Shown piece after piece: positions 40,389-49,793 of a stretch of DNA of 64,000 nucleotides. A model generated the notes under the pieces. That model did no database searches. It worked only from the letters and a program-made list of their open reading frames with translations, and was not told where the DNA came from. The translations under genes were made by a program, and so were the position numbers. How positions within the stretch are numbered: the stretch's first letter is position 1; each line of letters begins with the position of its first letter. The DNA is from Lacimicrobium sp. SS2-24 (GTDB lineage Bacteria > Pseudomonadota > Gammaproteobacteria > Enterobacterales > Alteromonadaceae), in the NCBI RefSeq assembly GCF_002201535.1, contig NZ_NIWW01000001.1:434001-498000 (forward strand). The letters run 5' to 3'.

Positions 40389-41246
40389 TCACGCTTCAGC
40401 GCTATGCTTCGGGGGGCCGTTAAGCAATAGCGCCAGAATGATAATGCCGCCCCCCAGGGCCAGTCGGAACAAATCCGCATCACGATTCCAGATCAGCACA
40501 TTGACCAGGATCCCGGCTGGGATAAGAAGGTTATTCATCACTGCCAGAGTACCCACATTGACCATTGTGGCCCCTTTGTTCCATGCAAAATACCCCAGCC
40601 CGGACGCGATAAGCCCCAGATACACCAATATCCCCCATTGCATCGAGGTTTGGGGCAAAGCGGCACGGTCACCAAAGAGCCCATAACAGATCACCGCGAC
40701 CAACAGCGCCCCGATAAAAAACCAGCCAAACACCTGATGCTGCGACTGTATCTGGTTATCTTTAATCAACCTTTTATAAAAGACCTGTCCACTGGCAAAG
40801 CAAAGGTTCGCCCCCTGCACAATGACAAAGCCCTGAATAAAACCGGCATCGATGCCATCATAACGGATGGCTGCCGCGCCGATGATGGCCAGCAGGGCTG
40901 CGGCCAGAAAACGGGGGTGAAAACGGTGACTCAATCCATCGTTCAACAGCGTAATGTACAATGGCGTCATCACCGTGAATAACAGCACCTCCGGTACGCT
41001 AAGGTACAAAAAGCTGTGATAATAAAAGCTGTACATCAAGCCCAGCTGCACAGCGCCGATGGCCATAAGTTGTCCTGCCAGCCTCAATGGCATTCCCCGC
41101 AGGCGCAAAAACGGCAGAAACAGGCACGTGGCCAGCGCAATCCGGGTCAGCACTGAGAACCATGCATCTACCTGGCCGGCCAGATACACGCCAATCAAGC
41201 TAAAGGAAAATGCCCACAGCAACGTGGTGGCAAGCAAGTAGATCAT
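40389..41246 (-). CDS. DMT-superfamily (EamA) transporter
   Basis: A 285-residue inner-membrane protein with ten predicted helices arranged as two EamA repeats. It begins MIYLLATTLLWAFSFSLIGVY, and the second repeat includes WGILVYLGLIASGLGYFAWN and LLIPAGILVNVLIW, typical of the carboxylate/amino acid/amine exporter group. The substrate cannot be inferred. It is convergent with the CDGSH-fusion gene and divergent from the helicase gene. Confidence 0.88.
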   Translation of the reverse strand: MIYLLATTLLWAFSFSLIGVYLAGQVDAWFSVLTRIALATCLFLPFLRLRGMPLRLAGQLMAIGAVQLGLMYSFYYHSFLYLSVPEVLLFTVMTPLYITLLNDGLSHRFHPRFLAAALLAIIGAAAIRYDGIDAGFIQGFVIVQGANLCFASGQVFYKRLIKDNQIQSQHQVFGWFFIGALLVAVICYGLFGDRAALPQTSMQWGILVYLGLIASGLGYFAWNKGATMVNVGTLAVMNNLLIPAGILVNVLIWNRDADLFRLALGGGIIILALLLNGPPKHSAEA

Positions 41247-41344
41247 ACTGAAATGTTAGTCAGGTGATGTAAAAAATACGCTGAGGTTACCGTTGTGAAG
41301 AACACTTTGCCAGTGGCTTTAGTGTATACTTGCCACAAATCATT

Positions 41345-42703
41345 ATGCCGGGTTATATCTTGCTATTTACCGATCTTCCCATTGATCAGCGATTGCTGCA
41401 CAAACTTGAACAAAAAGGCTTTACTCAGACTACGGATATCCAGGCCCAGGCCCTACCCCATGGTCTGTTAGGTAAAGATCTCATTGCCTCCTCCAAAACC
41501 GGCTCCGGGAAAACCCTAGCCTACCTTGTCCCGGCCATTAACCGGGTATTACGTACAAAAGCACTGAGCAAAAAAGACCCTCGCGTGCTGATCCTAGCCC
41601 CCACCCGGGAACTGGCAAAACAGGTATTCCTGCAGCTTAAAGCGTTGTTGGAGGGCACCCCCAATAAATCGGTGCTGATTCTTGGCGGTGAGAACTTCAA
41701 TGATCAGGTCAAAGCACTCAGACGTTACCCACAGTTTGTAGTGGGTACGGCCGGGCGTATTGCAGACCACCTGATGGATAAATCGCTGTTTCTGGATGGA
41801 CTGGAAATGCTGATCCTGGACGAAGCCGATCGCATGCTTGATCTGGGTTTTGCCGCACAACTCAAGCAAATTGATGCCGCTGCCAGCCACCGTAAGCGCC
41901 AGAGTATGATGTTTTCCGCCACGCTGGATAATGCAGAGTTGCATTATCTTACCGCCACACTGCTAAAAGATCCCAAGCGCATCAGTATCGGCAGTGCCGG
42001 TGAAGAGCATGTGGACATTAGTCAGCGTTTTATTCTAGCGGATCACATTGAGCATAAAGAAGCACTCCTTAAACACCTCCTTGCCCAGCAGGATTATCAG
42101 CAGGTCATTCTGTTTACCGCCACCCGTGATGATACTGATCGTCTTGCCCGTCTGATGACTGACTGGGGGCTGAGCAGTGTTGCCCTCTCAGGAGAACTGA
42201 GCCAGTCGCAACGAAGCAATATCATGAATGCATTTGGCCGAGGCCAGCATCAGATTCTGGTGACAACCGACGTCGCTTCCAGAGGGCTCGATTTACTCAA
42301 GGTGTCGCTGGTCATCAACTTTGACCTGCCCAAGCAGGCAGAGGAATATGTGCATCGAATTGGCAGAACGGGACGAGCCGGTAATCAGGGACATGCCATT
42401 TCGCTGGTAGGACCGAAAGACTGGAACAGTTTTGTCGCCATTAAAGCGCTGCTCGAACAAGAAATCGAATTTACAAGCCTGGCCGGCCTGGAAGGTAAAT
42501 TTAAAGGTTTTCGCAAGCAAACGGGTAAGCCACATCAATCCCGACACCAGCAAGATGATGCCAAAGCAACGGACAAACCCCTGAAGCCACGCAAAAAACG
42601 GGTCAACACCATGGCCGGTGAAGAGGTGGGCGATAAGGTGCTGGTGCGTAAAAAGCCCAGACCAAAGGCTTCTGAAGCGTCCCCTGACGTTGAAGAAGAA
42701 TAA
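41345..42703 (+). CDS. DEAD-box RNA helicase
   Basis: A 452-residue ATP-dependent RNA helicase. Motifs in order: Q-motif GFTQTTDIQAQALP, Walker A ASSKTGSGKT, PTRELA, DEAD box LILDEADRMLDLG, SAT in MFSATLD, TTDVASRGLD, and HRIGRTGRAG. The C-terminus (about 400-452) is a basic, low-complexity tail rich in Lys, Arg and Pro, suited to RNA binding. The frame opens at a TTG at 41330; the ATG at 41345 is preferred. It may act in ribosome assembly or RNA decay, as related helicases do; its specific RNA is not known. Confidence 0.94.
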   Translation: MPGYILLFTDLPIDQRLLHKLEQKGFTQTTDIQAQALPHGLLGKDLIASSKTGSGKTLAYLVPAINRVLRTKALSKKDPRVLILAPTRELAKQVFLQLKALLEGTPNKSVLILGGENFNDQVKALRRYPQFVVGTAGRIADHLMDKSLFLDGLEMLILDEADRMLDLGFAAQLKQIDAAASHRKRQSMMFSATLDNAELHYLTATLLKDPKRISIGSAGEEHVDISQRFILADHIEHKEALLKHLLAQQDYQQVILFTATRDDTDRLARLMTDWGLSSVALSGELSQSQRSNIMNAFGRGQHQILVTTDVASRGLDLLKVSLVINFDLPKQAEEYVHRIGRTGRAGNQGHAISLVGPKDWNSFVAIKALLEQEIEFTSLAGLEGKFKGFRKQTGKPHQSRHQQDDAKATDKPLKPRKKRVNTMAGEEVGDKVLVRKKPRPKASEASPDVEEE

Positions 42704-42730
42704 AAAGGGGCTCTTCACCACCTTGGTGTG

Positions 42731-43336
42731 TTAAAGGAAGTACATCGCAAAGCCGATCACAAATACCATCAGCAGTGAAACCCCCACTGCTCTGGCGTGC
42801 TTTTTCCACAGTTCGGCAGCGGTGTCGCCGAATAACAAAACCAATAGCGCCAGGCCGTAGTAGCGGATCCCGCGGGACAGTGCCGATGCCAGTAAAAACA
42901 GCATCAAGGGGTAACCTGTGGCGCCTGCCCCAAGCATGGCAAACTGGAAAGGAACGGGCGTGATCCCCACCATAAAGATAGCAACAAACCCTTCTTCCTC
43001 AAGACTGGCAACGTACCGTTCGAATGACTCAGCACCACCGAGCGTGTTAATCAACCACTGCCCCAGGCTATCAAAGAGACTAACACCAACCCAATAGCCA
43101 AACAGCGCCCCCACCAGACACCCCAGCAATGCGACTGAACTGACTAACCAGATACGTTGGCGCTCAATCATCATGTAAGGGATCAACACCAGTTCAAGCG
43201 GAATGGGGATCAGAGTCGCTTCCAGTGACGATAGAAAAAACAATAATACCAGCGCATAGGGACTCTGACGCAAGCGCTCCAGCCAATAATCAGCAGCGCC
43301 CTTTCCGGCCATTTTGGATACAGCTTTCAATCTCAA
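42731..43336 (-). CDS. YqaA/VTT-family membrane protein
   Basis: A 201-residue inner-membrane protein of the DedA-like VTT group, YqaA branch. After a hydrophilic start, EATLIPIPLELVLIPYM is followed by GCLVGALFGYWVG and GITPVPFQFAMLGAGATG, the conserved small-residue and Pro segments of the family, then a final helix pair. Related DedA proteins take part in undecaprenyl phosphate or phospholipid translocation; this branch is uncharacterised. It is 15 bp downstream of the ketopantoate-reductase-like gene and convergent with the helicase gene. Confidence 0.87.
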   Translation of the reverse strand: MRLKAVSKMAGKGAADYWLERLRQSPYALVLLFFLSSLEATLIPIPLELVLIPYMMIERQRIWLVSSVALLGCLVGALFGYWVGVSLFDSLGQWLINTLGGAESFERYVASLEEEGFVAIFMVGITPVPFQFAMLGAGATGYPLMLFLLASALSRGIRYYGLALLVLLFGDTAAELWKKHARAVGVSLLMVFVIGFAMYFL

Positions 43337-43351
43337 TACTCTCTGTTGGTA

Positions 43352-44371
43352 TTATTGCGGGCCGTTGCAGACCAGACGTAACAGCTCATCACCTGTGATC
43401 CCAGGCTGGCGAATCCCCTGCTCCACTTCTTTAATCAATTGATGAATGACCTGGTTTGCAGTGCAGACCAGTCCAAGGCTCAAGGCCTCTTCAACAACAG
43501 CGCCGTTTAGAAAAGCGACTTCGGTTTTTCGGTTTTGATGTAAATCCCACCACATAGAAGTGCGAACCTGCGGATCAATCTCCAGCATTTTATTGGCTAT
43601 GCGCACGAAAAGCCAATCAGGTAATTTCAGAACCCTGGGGACCCAGTGACCTGGCAAAGCCGTTAACCGGGGCAAATGCAGGCCTTTGGCCTTGACCACC
43701 GCCAGGAGCTCTTCCATCAGCGTCGCCAACACTTTGCGGTAACACCTTTGACGCAGCATGGACTGCACCGGAATATCGGCCAGGGCATTCACCGCATTGC
43801 CCAGGTTGAGTTGCAGCTTGGACCACTGTAGCTCTGTCATGGCATCGCTGAATTCCACACTGAGTAGCTTACAATTGAGTTGCGCGCCCCACTGCGCCAT
43901 CGAAGCACAGCGCGCATCTTTTTCCAGTACTAGGCTACCCTGAGAGCCACAATGCAGCGTCCCCTGAGAGGTCTGTGTGACATTAAATCCGACCACGCCC
44001 CTTAGCACTCTGTTGTTGGGAAACGCTTCACGCACCAAGGCGTCAGCTCCCAAACCATTCTGACAACACAGGATACAGGTAGCAGGCCTTATAAGCGGTG
44101 CCATATCCCGAATTGCCTGCTCTATACTGGTGCACTTCACGGTCAGCCACAGTACATCTGTCGGAGGAATTGCCTGTGCGTTCTGTGAGTCGAACCACTT
44201 GAGTGTAACTGGCCCCAGCGTGCCTCCCTGATAATGGCTCAGACGAATTTCCTGCTCAGTCTTTACTGATGCCTTTGCACGCCCCACCAAACAGACATTC
44301 AGTCCCTGAGATGCCATCACGGCACCCACATAGCGACCGATAAGGCCAGCGCCAAAAATAATATGCTGCAT
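43352..44371 (-). CDS. panE: 2-dehydropantoate 2-reductase-like protein
   Basis: A 339-residue NADPH-dependent reductase of the ApbA/PanE family. It reduces ketopantoate to pantoate in coenzyme A synthesis, or a related 2-oxoacid. The Rossmann motif FGAGLIGRYVG (Gly7-x-Gly9-x2-Gly12) is N-terminal. Next comes VLWLTVKCTSIEQAI with the family Lys, CCQNGLGADALV, and the helical C-terminal domain with KLQLNLGNAVNAL. The sequence is somewhat longer and more divergent than E. coli PanE, so the substrate could differ. Confidence 0.82.
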   Translation of the reverse strand: MQHIIFGAGLIGRYVGAVMASQGLNVCLVGRAKASVKTEQEIRLSHYQGGTLGPVTLKWFDSQNAQAIPPTDVLWLTVKCTSIEQAIRDMAPLIRPATCILCCQNGLGADALVREAFPNNRVLRGVVGFNVTQTSQGTLHCGSQGSLVLEKDARCASMAQWGAQLNCKLLSVEFSDAMTELQWSKLQLNLGNAVNALADIPVQSMLRQRCYRKVLATLMEELLAVVKAKGLHLPRLTALPGHWVPRVLKLPDWLFVRIANKMLEIDPQVRTSMWWDLHQNRKTEVAFLNGAVVEEALSLGLVCTANQVIHQLIKEVEQGIRQPGITGDELLRLVCNGPQ

Positions 44372-44616
44372 CTTATCACTCCTTTAATATGTGGCCCGTT
44401 CTGACAGCGATTAAGGCCGGGGCAGCCAATAAAAAGGCTCCTCTGTGAGGCACACATCGCTGATATGTTGTGACTGACATGCACACAGCAGACAGGGGTG
44501 CATATGTATTTGTAAGCTTACCTTGCCTGAGGCGGAACAGGCTATTAAAAAGCAGGATTTATATTCAGTCTCTGAGGTAGAATAGCCTGCTAATAATGAC
44601 AACGGGAAACGTCTTT

Positions 44617-46245
44617 ATGCATGTATTTTGTCACCGTACTTTGGTGCTTAGCAGTCTGCTGCTCATACTCATCACAGGATGTGCTGCTAACACGTCGCCG
44701 TCTACACAACCCGTCTCTATCACTATTTTGCATACCAATGATCATCACGGGCGGTTCTGGCGAAATGATGCCGGTGAGTACGGGCTGGCAGCCCGAAAAA
44801 CCCTGATAGACGGGATTCGGGAGGAAGTAGAAGGCAAAGGTGGCGTTGTACTGTTGCTCTCTGGCGGTGATATCAATACCGGTGTGCCGGAATCAGATTT
44901 ACAGCAGGCAGAGCCAGATTTTAAAGGCATGCGCTTGCTCGGCTACGATGCCATGGCACTGGGTAATCACGAATTCGACAACCCGCTCAGTGTATTAGAC
45001 AGACAACACACCTGGGCGGGCTTTCCCCTGCTCTCTGCCAACATCTATGATCGCAATACCCAGCATCGGCGATATCAGCCCTACGCTGTGCTTAAACGCC
45101 AGGGATTAACGATTGTCGTGATTGGCCTGACAACCGAAGATACGGAAAAAGTCGGCAATCCCGAGTACATCAAAGAGCTGGAGTTTCGCGATGCAGCGGC
45201 TGAGGCCAAAGCACTGATTGCTGATGTCCGCCGTCGTTATGCCGTTGACATGGTGATCGCGGTAACTCACATGGGCCACTATGATAATGGCGAGTCCGGT
45301 ATCAATGCGCCTGGCGATGTAACACTGGCCAGAGCCCAGGTCCCAGGCAGTCTGGATATGATTATCGGTGGCCATTCTCAGGAGCCGGTATGCATGCTCA
45401 GCGCCCATATCAATCAACAGGCATATTCACCGGGCCAGCCTTGCCAGCCTGACTACCAAAACGGTACCTGGATTATGCAGGCCCATGAGTGGGGAAAATA
45501 TGTTGGCCGGGCAGATTTCATCCTGCGTAACGGCGAGCTTGAACTGCAAGAGTATCAGCTGATACCGGTCAATCTGAGGAATCAGCCGGCTGCCATGCCC
45601 CCTCTCAACGAAGATGCGCAAATGCTTGCGTTGCTGCAACCCTTTCAGCAAATGGGGGCGCAAAAGCTGAATGTCAAAATTGCTGAACTGAACGGCAGGC
45701 TGGAGGGCGATCGCAGTGAAGTCAGGTTCAGACAAACCAATCTCGGCAGGTTGATTGCCGCCGCACAAATGCACAAAACCCATTCCGATTTCGGCCTTAT
45801 CAGTGGTGGTGGTGTCCGTGATTCTATTAATCCGGGTGATGTCACCTACAAAGACGTACTCCGCGTGCAACCCTTTGGTAATACCGTCGGCTATGTACAA
45901 ATGTCCGGACAGGAAGTGCTGGACTACCTTTCTCAGGTGGCCACCAAGCCAACAGACTCGGGCGCGTATGCCCAGTTTTATAATTTGTCTTTCAGACTGG
46001 TAAAGGGTCGGCTTGAGGATGTGAAAATTGGCGGTTCTCCCCTTCAACCACAGAGTCAGTATCGCTTTTCTCTGGCAGCTTTTTATGCCTCAGGTGGTGA
46101 CGGGTATCCCAGGTTGACCGACCACCCTGGATACGTAGACACCGGCTTTGTGGATGCAGAGGTGCTGCGGCTGTATATGCAGCAGAACAGCCCTATCGAT
46201 GCCAGCGATTACGCCCCCTCCGGAGAGATCATCAACGCCGGATAA
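44617..46245 (+). CDS. 5'-nucleotidase/UDP-sugar hydrolase-like lipoprotein (UshA type)
   Basis: A 542-residue exported metallophosphoesterase. The signal peptide ends LLILITGC, a lipobox that predicts a lipoprotein (Cys22). Metal-site motifs are ILHTNDHHGRFW, GGDINTG, LGNHEFDN, and TH-MGH and GGHSQEP further on. The C-terminal nucleotide-binding domain has VRFRQTNLGRLIAAAQ and SGGGVRDSI. The family releases phosphate from extracellular nucleotides or UDP-sugars. The Met at 44617 is used; an ATG at 44596 would add seven residues before the signal sequence. Confidence 0.92.
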   Translation: MHVFCHRTLVLSSLLLILITGCAANTSPSTQPVSITILHTNDHHGRFWRNDAGEYGLAARKTLIDGIREEVEGKGGVVLLLSGGDINTGVPESDLQQAEPDFKGMRLLGYDAMALGNHEFDNPLSVLDRQHTWAGFPLLSANIYDRNTQHRRYQPYAVLKRQGLTIVVIGLTTEDTEKVGNPEYIKELEFRDAAAEAKALIADVRRRYAVDMVIAVTHMGHYDNGESGINAPGDVTLARAQVPGSLDMIIGGHSQEPVCMLSAHINQQAYSPGQPCQPDYQNGTWIMQAHEWGKYVGRADFILRNGELELQEYQLIPVNLRNQPAAMPPLNEDAQMLALLQPFQQMGAQKLNVKIAELNGRLEGDRSEVRFRQTNLGRLIAAAQMHKTHSDFGLISGGGVRDSINPGDVTYKDVLRVQPFGNTVGYVQMSGQEVLDYLSQVATKPTDSGAYAQFYNLSFRLVKGRLEDVKIGGSPLQPQSQYRFSLAAFYASGGDGYPRLTDHPGYVDTGFVDAEVLRLYMQQNSPIDASDYAPSGEIINAG

Positions 46246-46312
46246 AAAATAAGGTAATTCTGATAAATCTGGACTAGCTTTAGCACAGGCCAAACTCAGC
46301 AAGGAGCTCGCT

Positions 46313-47341
46313 ATGCCTGTCCAGTTTCGTAATCTCGTGTTTGAAGGCGGTGGTGTTAAAGGTATTGCCTATATCGGTGCCATGCAGACTCTGGAGCAAC
46401 GTCAGCAACTAAAGAGCATTCGCCGGGTCGGAGGTACCAGTGCTGGCGCCATCAATGCGCTGATTTTTGCCCTGGGTTTTGATATCCCCCGCCAGTTACA
46501 GATCCTGCGCTCAACCGACTTTGCCGCCTTTATGGATGATTCTTTTGGTGTGATCCGTGATATTCGGCGTCTGGCTAAAGATTTTGGCTGGCACAAAGGC
46601 GATTATTTTTCCACCTGGCTGGCCTCACTGGTAAAAGAAAAACTTGGCAATGAAAAAGCCACATTTCGCGATCTCAAAAATTCCGGTCTCAGAGATCTGT
46701 ACGTCACCGGTACCAATCTTTCCACCGGTTATGGAGAGGTGTTTTCCTTTGAACGCCACGCTGATATGCCGCTGGTGCAGGCGATTCGTATCAGCATGTC
46801 AATACCCCTGTTCTTTGCCGCGATGCGTCTGGGCCGTTTTGACGATGTTTATGTGGATGGTGGGGTTATGCGTAACTATCCGATAAAACTGTTTGACCGC
46901 GATAAGTACATCGATATTCAGGAACAACAGGCCATACGACAAACCGAGTATTACAACCAGGAGAATGCCCGCTTCCTGCTCAACCAGCCTGGCCGTAGCC
47001 CCTATGTCTATAATCGCCAGACCCTGGGTTTAAGGCTGGATACCGCCGAAGAAATTGCGCTGTATCGATACAATCAGGCGCCAAAGAGTAAACCCATAAA
47101 AAACTTTACCGACTATGCCAAAGCGCTGCTATCGGCCATGTTACTGGTGCAGGAAAATCAGCATTTGCATGGCGATGACTGGCAGCGCACCGTGTATATC
47201 AACACCCTTGATGTCAACACGACCGATTTCGATCTTTCTGAGGAAAAGAAAAATGCCCTGCTTGAGCAAGGCATTAAGGGCGCGGAGGCCTATTTTCAGT
47301 GGTTTGAAGACCCGGCAAATCAGCCGGTCAATCGGTTGTAG
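46313..47341 (+). CDS. Patatin-like phospholipase
   Basis: A 342-residue serine acyl hydrolase. The oxyanion loop EGGGVKGIAYIG (11-22), nucleophile motif GGTSAG (40-45, Ser43) and VDGGVMRNYP (Asp182) give the complete patatin Ser-Asp dyad. No signal peptide is seen. The C-terminal portion is hydrophilic with a long helix. This family includes ExoU-like toxins and housekeeping lipases; nothing here indicates secretion. It is preceded by an AAGGAG site and stands between the nucleotidase and phnA. Confidence 0.92.
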   Translation: MPVQFRNLVFEGGGVKGIAYIGAMQTLEQRQQLKSIRRVGGTSAGAINALIFALGFDIPRQLQILRSTDFAAFMDDSFGVIRDIRRLAKDFGWHKGDYFSTWLASLVKEKLGNEKATFRDLKNSGLRDLYVTGTNLSTGYGEVFSFERHADMPLVQAIRISMSIPLFFAAMRLGRFDDVYVDGGVMRNYPIKLFDRDKYIDIQEQQAIRQTEYYNQENARFLLNQPGRSPYVYNRQTLGLRLDTAEEIALYRYNQAPKSKPIKNFTDYAKALLSAMLLVQENQHLHGDDWQRTVYINTLDVNTTDFDLSEEKKNALLEQGIKGAEAYFQWFEDPANQPVNRL

Positions 47342-47359
47342 TTAAAGGACAACCCGTAT

Positions 47360-47923
47360 TCAGGACTTTTTCAGATAGTCCGCCACTAATACTATACGAA
47401 CCCCGTTAACCTTGCCTTCCACGTGTTTGGGGTTATCAGTGAGACTGATGCCGCGCACAGCTGTACCACGTTTGGCGGTAAAACCTGCGCCTTTTACATC
47501 CAGGTCTTTAATTAACGTCACATTGTCGCCCGTAGCCAGAGCCGCACCATTACTGTCCAGCGTTGGCTCACGATCAGAGTCATCACCCGCCTGCGCCCAC
47601 ACCAGCACATCAGGCTCAAGATACAGCATATCCAATAAATCCTGCGCCCATATTTCTGCTGACAGGCGCTTCAACATGCGCCAGGCTGCCACCTGCACAG
47701 CAGGAACCTGTGACCACATGGTGTCATTCAGACAACGCCAATGATTGGGCTCAAGCTCTACCTCGTTGGAAAACTGCTGACGGCATTCTGAGCACATCAG
47801 TACATGGTTATCCAGACCAGGCTGTTCAGCTGGCGGTACGGCTACCGGAGCCAGTCCGTCAGGGCTGTTACACAGCTCGCATTTATCCCCTGCTCGCTCA
47901 CTCAGGGCCGGTTGTAAAGACAT
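47360..47923 (-). CDS. phnA: PhnA/YjdM-family zinc-ribbon protein
   Basis: A 187-residue protein with an N-terminal zinc ribbon (CELC at 15-18, later CSEC). The C-terminal PhnA domain has NGAALATGDNVTLIKDLDVKG, KRGTAVRGISLTDN and VNGVRIVLVADYLKKS. Despite the name, PhnA/YjdM is not a general phosphonoacetate hydrolase, and its function is unsettled. Here it stands alone, with no phosphonate uptake or C-P lyase genes. The acidic insert between the zinc ribbon and the C-domain is longer than in E. coli. Confidence 0.92.
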   Translation of the reverse strand: MSLQPALSERAGDKCELCNSPDGLAPVAVPPAEQPGLDNHVLMCSECRQQFSNEVELEPNHWRCLNDTMWSQVPAVQVAAWRMLKRLSAEIWAQDLLDMLYLEPDVLVWAQAGDDSDREPTLDSNGAALATGDNVTLIKDLDVKGAGFTAKRGTAVRGISLTDNPKHVEGKVNGVRIVLVADYLKKS

Positions 47924-48080
47924 GCACTATTCCATGGGTCAGTAAAAGGTCGATTATAGCCTGAAACCAAAAGGAAAAACGGATGAAAAAGCAGCATTTG
48001 ACCGGCTCAGATCACCCTATTCATTGCCACTTGGGTTACTATTGTTGGCGTAACCACAACAACCCCACTGAAGTTAAGGA

Positions 48081-48671
48081 TTGAGTATGTGTGCATCATC
48101 GCAGAGCCCACAACTGCAGGTAGCGATCCGATTGCCGGATTGGATTCATGAGATTGCAGACTGGCAAGGTGTCTACCACAGTGATGAAGAAAAAATGGCG
48201 TTGGCGATTACATTGGCGGACGAAAACGTGAAACGCCAGACCGGTGGCCCGTTTGGCTCGGCCATTTTCGATATGGACAGTGGAAAGCTACTTGGGGTGG
48301 GCGTCAATCAGGTCGTAGCGCAAAATAACTCAACCCTGCACGGTGAAGTGACTGCCATTATGCTGAGCCAGAAGCGAATTGAGAATTTCACCCTCGGTGC
48401 ACAAGGCGCCAGGCGAGAGCTGTTTACCTCCTGCGAGCCCTGTGCCATGTGCATGGGAGCAACTCTATGGAGTGGTGTGAAACGCCTGGTGTGCGCCGCT
48501 ACCGGTGAAGATGCACGGGCCATTGGCTTTGACGAAGGGCCGGTATTTGAACAATCCTATGCGTATCTTAAAAAAGCGGGGCTGGACGTGGTGCGGGAGC
48601 TGATGCGCGAACAAGGCAGACAAGTGTTGCAGGATTACCGACTAAATGGCGGAGAGATCTATAACGGCTAG
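48081..48671 (+). CDS. Nucleoside/guanine deaminase-like protein
   Basis: A 196-residue zinc deaminase of the cytidine/deoxycytidylate fold. The zinc site is TLHGEVTAI (His85, catalytic Glu87) and SCEPCAMCMGA (Cys119, Cys122). The TRP-like C-terminal segment ARAIGFDEGPVFEQ resembles guanine deaminase GuaD and related nucleobase deaminases rather than TadA. Usual substrates include guanine, cytosine or nucleosides; I cannot choose. The gene is preceded by a GGATTGAG site and followed by a bidirectional terminator. Confidence 0.87.
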   Translation: MSMCASSQSPQLQVAIRLPDWIHEIADWQGVYHSDEEKMALAITLADENVKRQTGGPFGSAIFDMDSGKLLGVGVNQVVAQNNSTLHGEVTAIMLSQKRIENFTLGAQGARRELFTSCEPCAMCMGATLWSGVKRLVCAATGEDARAIGFDEGPVFEQSYAYLKKAGLDVVRELMREQGRQVLQDYRLNGGEIYNG

Positions 48672-48696
48672 CTAACAGCATCCCCCGCCAGGACAA

Positions 48697-48722
48697 AAAA
48701 AGCTCACCGAAGTGAGCTTTTT
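48697..48722. terminator. Bidirectional terminator, deaminase / PEP-CTERM gene
   Basis: AAAAAGCTCAC (48697-48707) pairs with GTGAGCTTTTT (48712-48722) around a CGAA tetraloop. The symmetric A and T runs allow termination of both converging genes. Confidence 0.93.
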
Positions 48723-48738
48723 CAGGTTTATTGACAGG

Positions 48739-49506
48739 TTAGCTTCTGCGGCGCTGCGCAAACAATCCAGCCAGTCCCAGACCAAAGGTCATCCACATCG
48801 CTGGCTCAGGAATATCTGCCGCGGTAAAGGTTACATTTGGCGTAACATTACTGTAGACACCATAGGTGTCACTGTATTGCTGAAGTCCCAGCTGATAAGA
48901 CGCCATGTCCAGACGCTGAACTTCCAGCGTATTGATATCCGCACCAAATTCTGACACCCAGTCACCAAAGATAAAATCGAATTCGTTATTGCTGCCGATC
49001 TGGGCTTGTGCCAGAGATTCATCTTCGCTTTGTTCAGAGTTGGTTAACTGCCCGGCCATATTCCAATTAGTACCGCCGTTATTGTTAAGCACGGAAATGG
49101 TGTAGATAAAACGCTCAGAAACGTCCACTGAAGGCAGCATGATATCCACAAAAGTTCTTACCGGACCACCCTCGCCGCCAGCCAGGAAATGTGTCGATGT
49201 CTGGCTGAAGATCAAATCACCTAATGCCGGAAACCCTTGTGAGAGATCCACATTGTAAAACTCAACCTGAATATCGGCATCGTAATCACTGCCATAGTTA
49301 GAGGTATCCCAGGTCATGCCTGTCAGGGTTGCGGCACCACCCGCCAGTGAAATATCATCGCCCATGGTAGTGGATGTACCCGCACAGGTTGGGCAATATC
49401 CACCCACGACATTTTCCGGCGCCTGATAAACCACGGTAGCACTGGCCATGCCCGCCGCAGTCAATGCGGATACAGCAACCGCAGTCTTGATCACATTCTT
49501 AAGCAT
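48739..49506 (-). CDS. PEP-CTERM-anchored exported protein
   Basis: A 255-residue surface or secreted protein. An N-terminal signal peptide (about 1-23, ending GMASA) leads a beta-rich, Gly/Asn/Asp-rich body. The C-terminus is a standard PEP-CTERM signal: IPEPAMWMTFGLGLAGLFAQ, then RRRS. Exosortases recognise this Pro-Glu-Pro, helix and basic tail, cleave it and transfer the protein in species that also make exopolysaccharide. No exosortase gene is present in the window. The two Cys near 38-41 (CPTC) could form a disulfide. Function is otherwise unknown. Confidence 0.9.
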   Translation of the reverse strand: MLKNVIKTAVAVSALTAAGMASATVVYQAPENVVGGYCPTCAGTSTTMGDDISLAGGAATLTGMTWDTSNYGSDYDADIQVEFYNVDLSQGFPALGDLIFSQTSTHFLAGGEGGPVRTFVDIMLPSVDVSERFIYTISVLNNNGGTNWNMAGQLTNSEQSEDESLAQAQIGSNNEFDFIFGDWVSEFGADINTLEVQRLDMASYQLGLQQYSDTYGVYSNVTPNVTFTAADIPEPAMWMTFGLGLAGLFAQRRRS

Positions 49507-49716
49507 TGTTATCCCTCTTGTTTAAAAAGATATATCAGCGTGACGTCATGCTGTTAGAGTCCGCACTGTTGCCACAATAATGTATGTAAGCACTTTCAAT
49601 GCCAAAATATATTATCTATATTTATCAATATGTTAACCGTCATATCGGGAAATGCGATGTAAATTTTTAGAACAATAGGTTTTTACGATATGTTAAGCAG
49701 AAAGTCGAACCCCAAG

Positions 49717-49741
49717 AAAAAAGCCCGGACTAGTGCCGGGC
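49717..49741 (-). terminator. Terminator of the ahpC-ahpF unit
   Basis: On the minus strand GCCCGG pairs with CCGGGC around CACTAGT, followed by TTTTTT. It lies about 50 bp beyond the ahpF stop. Confidence 0.9.
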
Positions 49742-49793
49742 AAACAGGGTTAGACAAAAGAAAGCAGGCGTGATGGTTAAAATTAGCCTTCCT

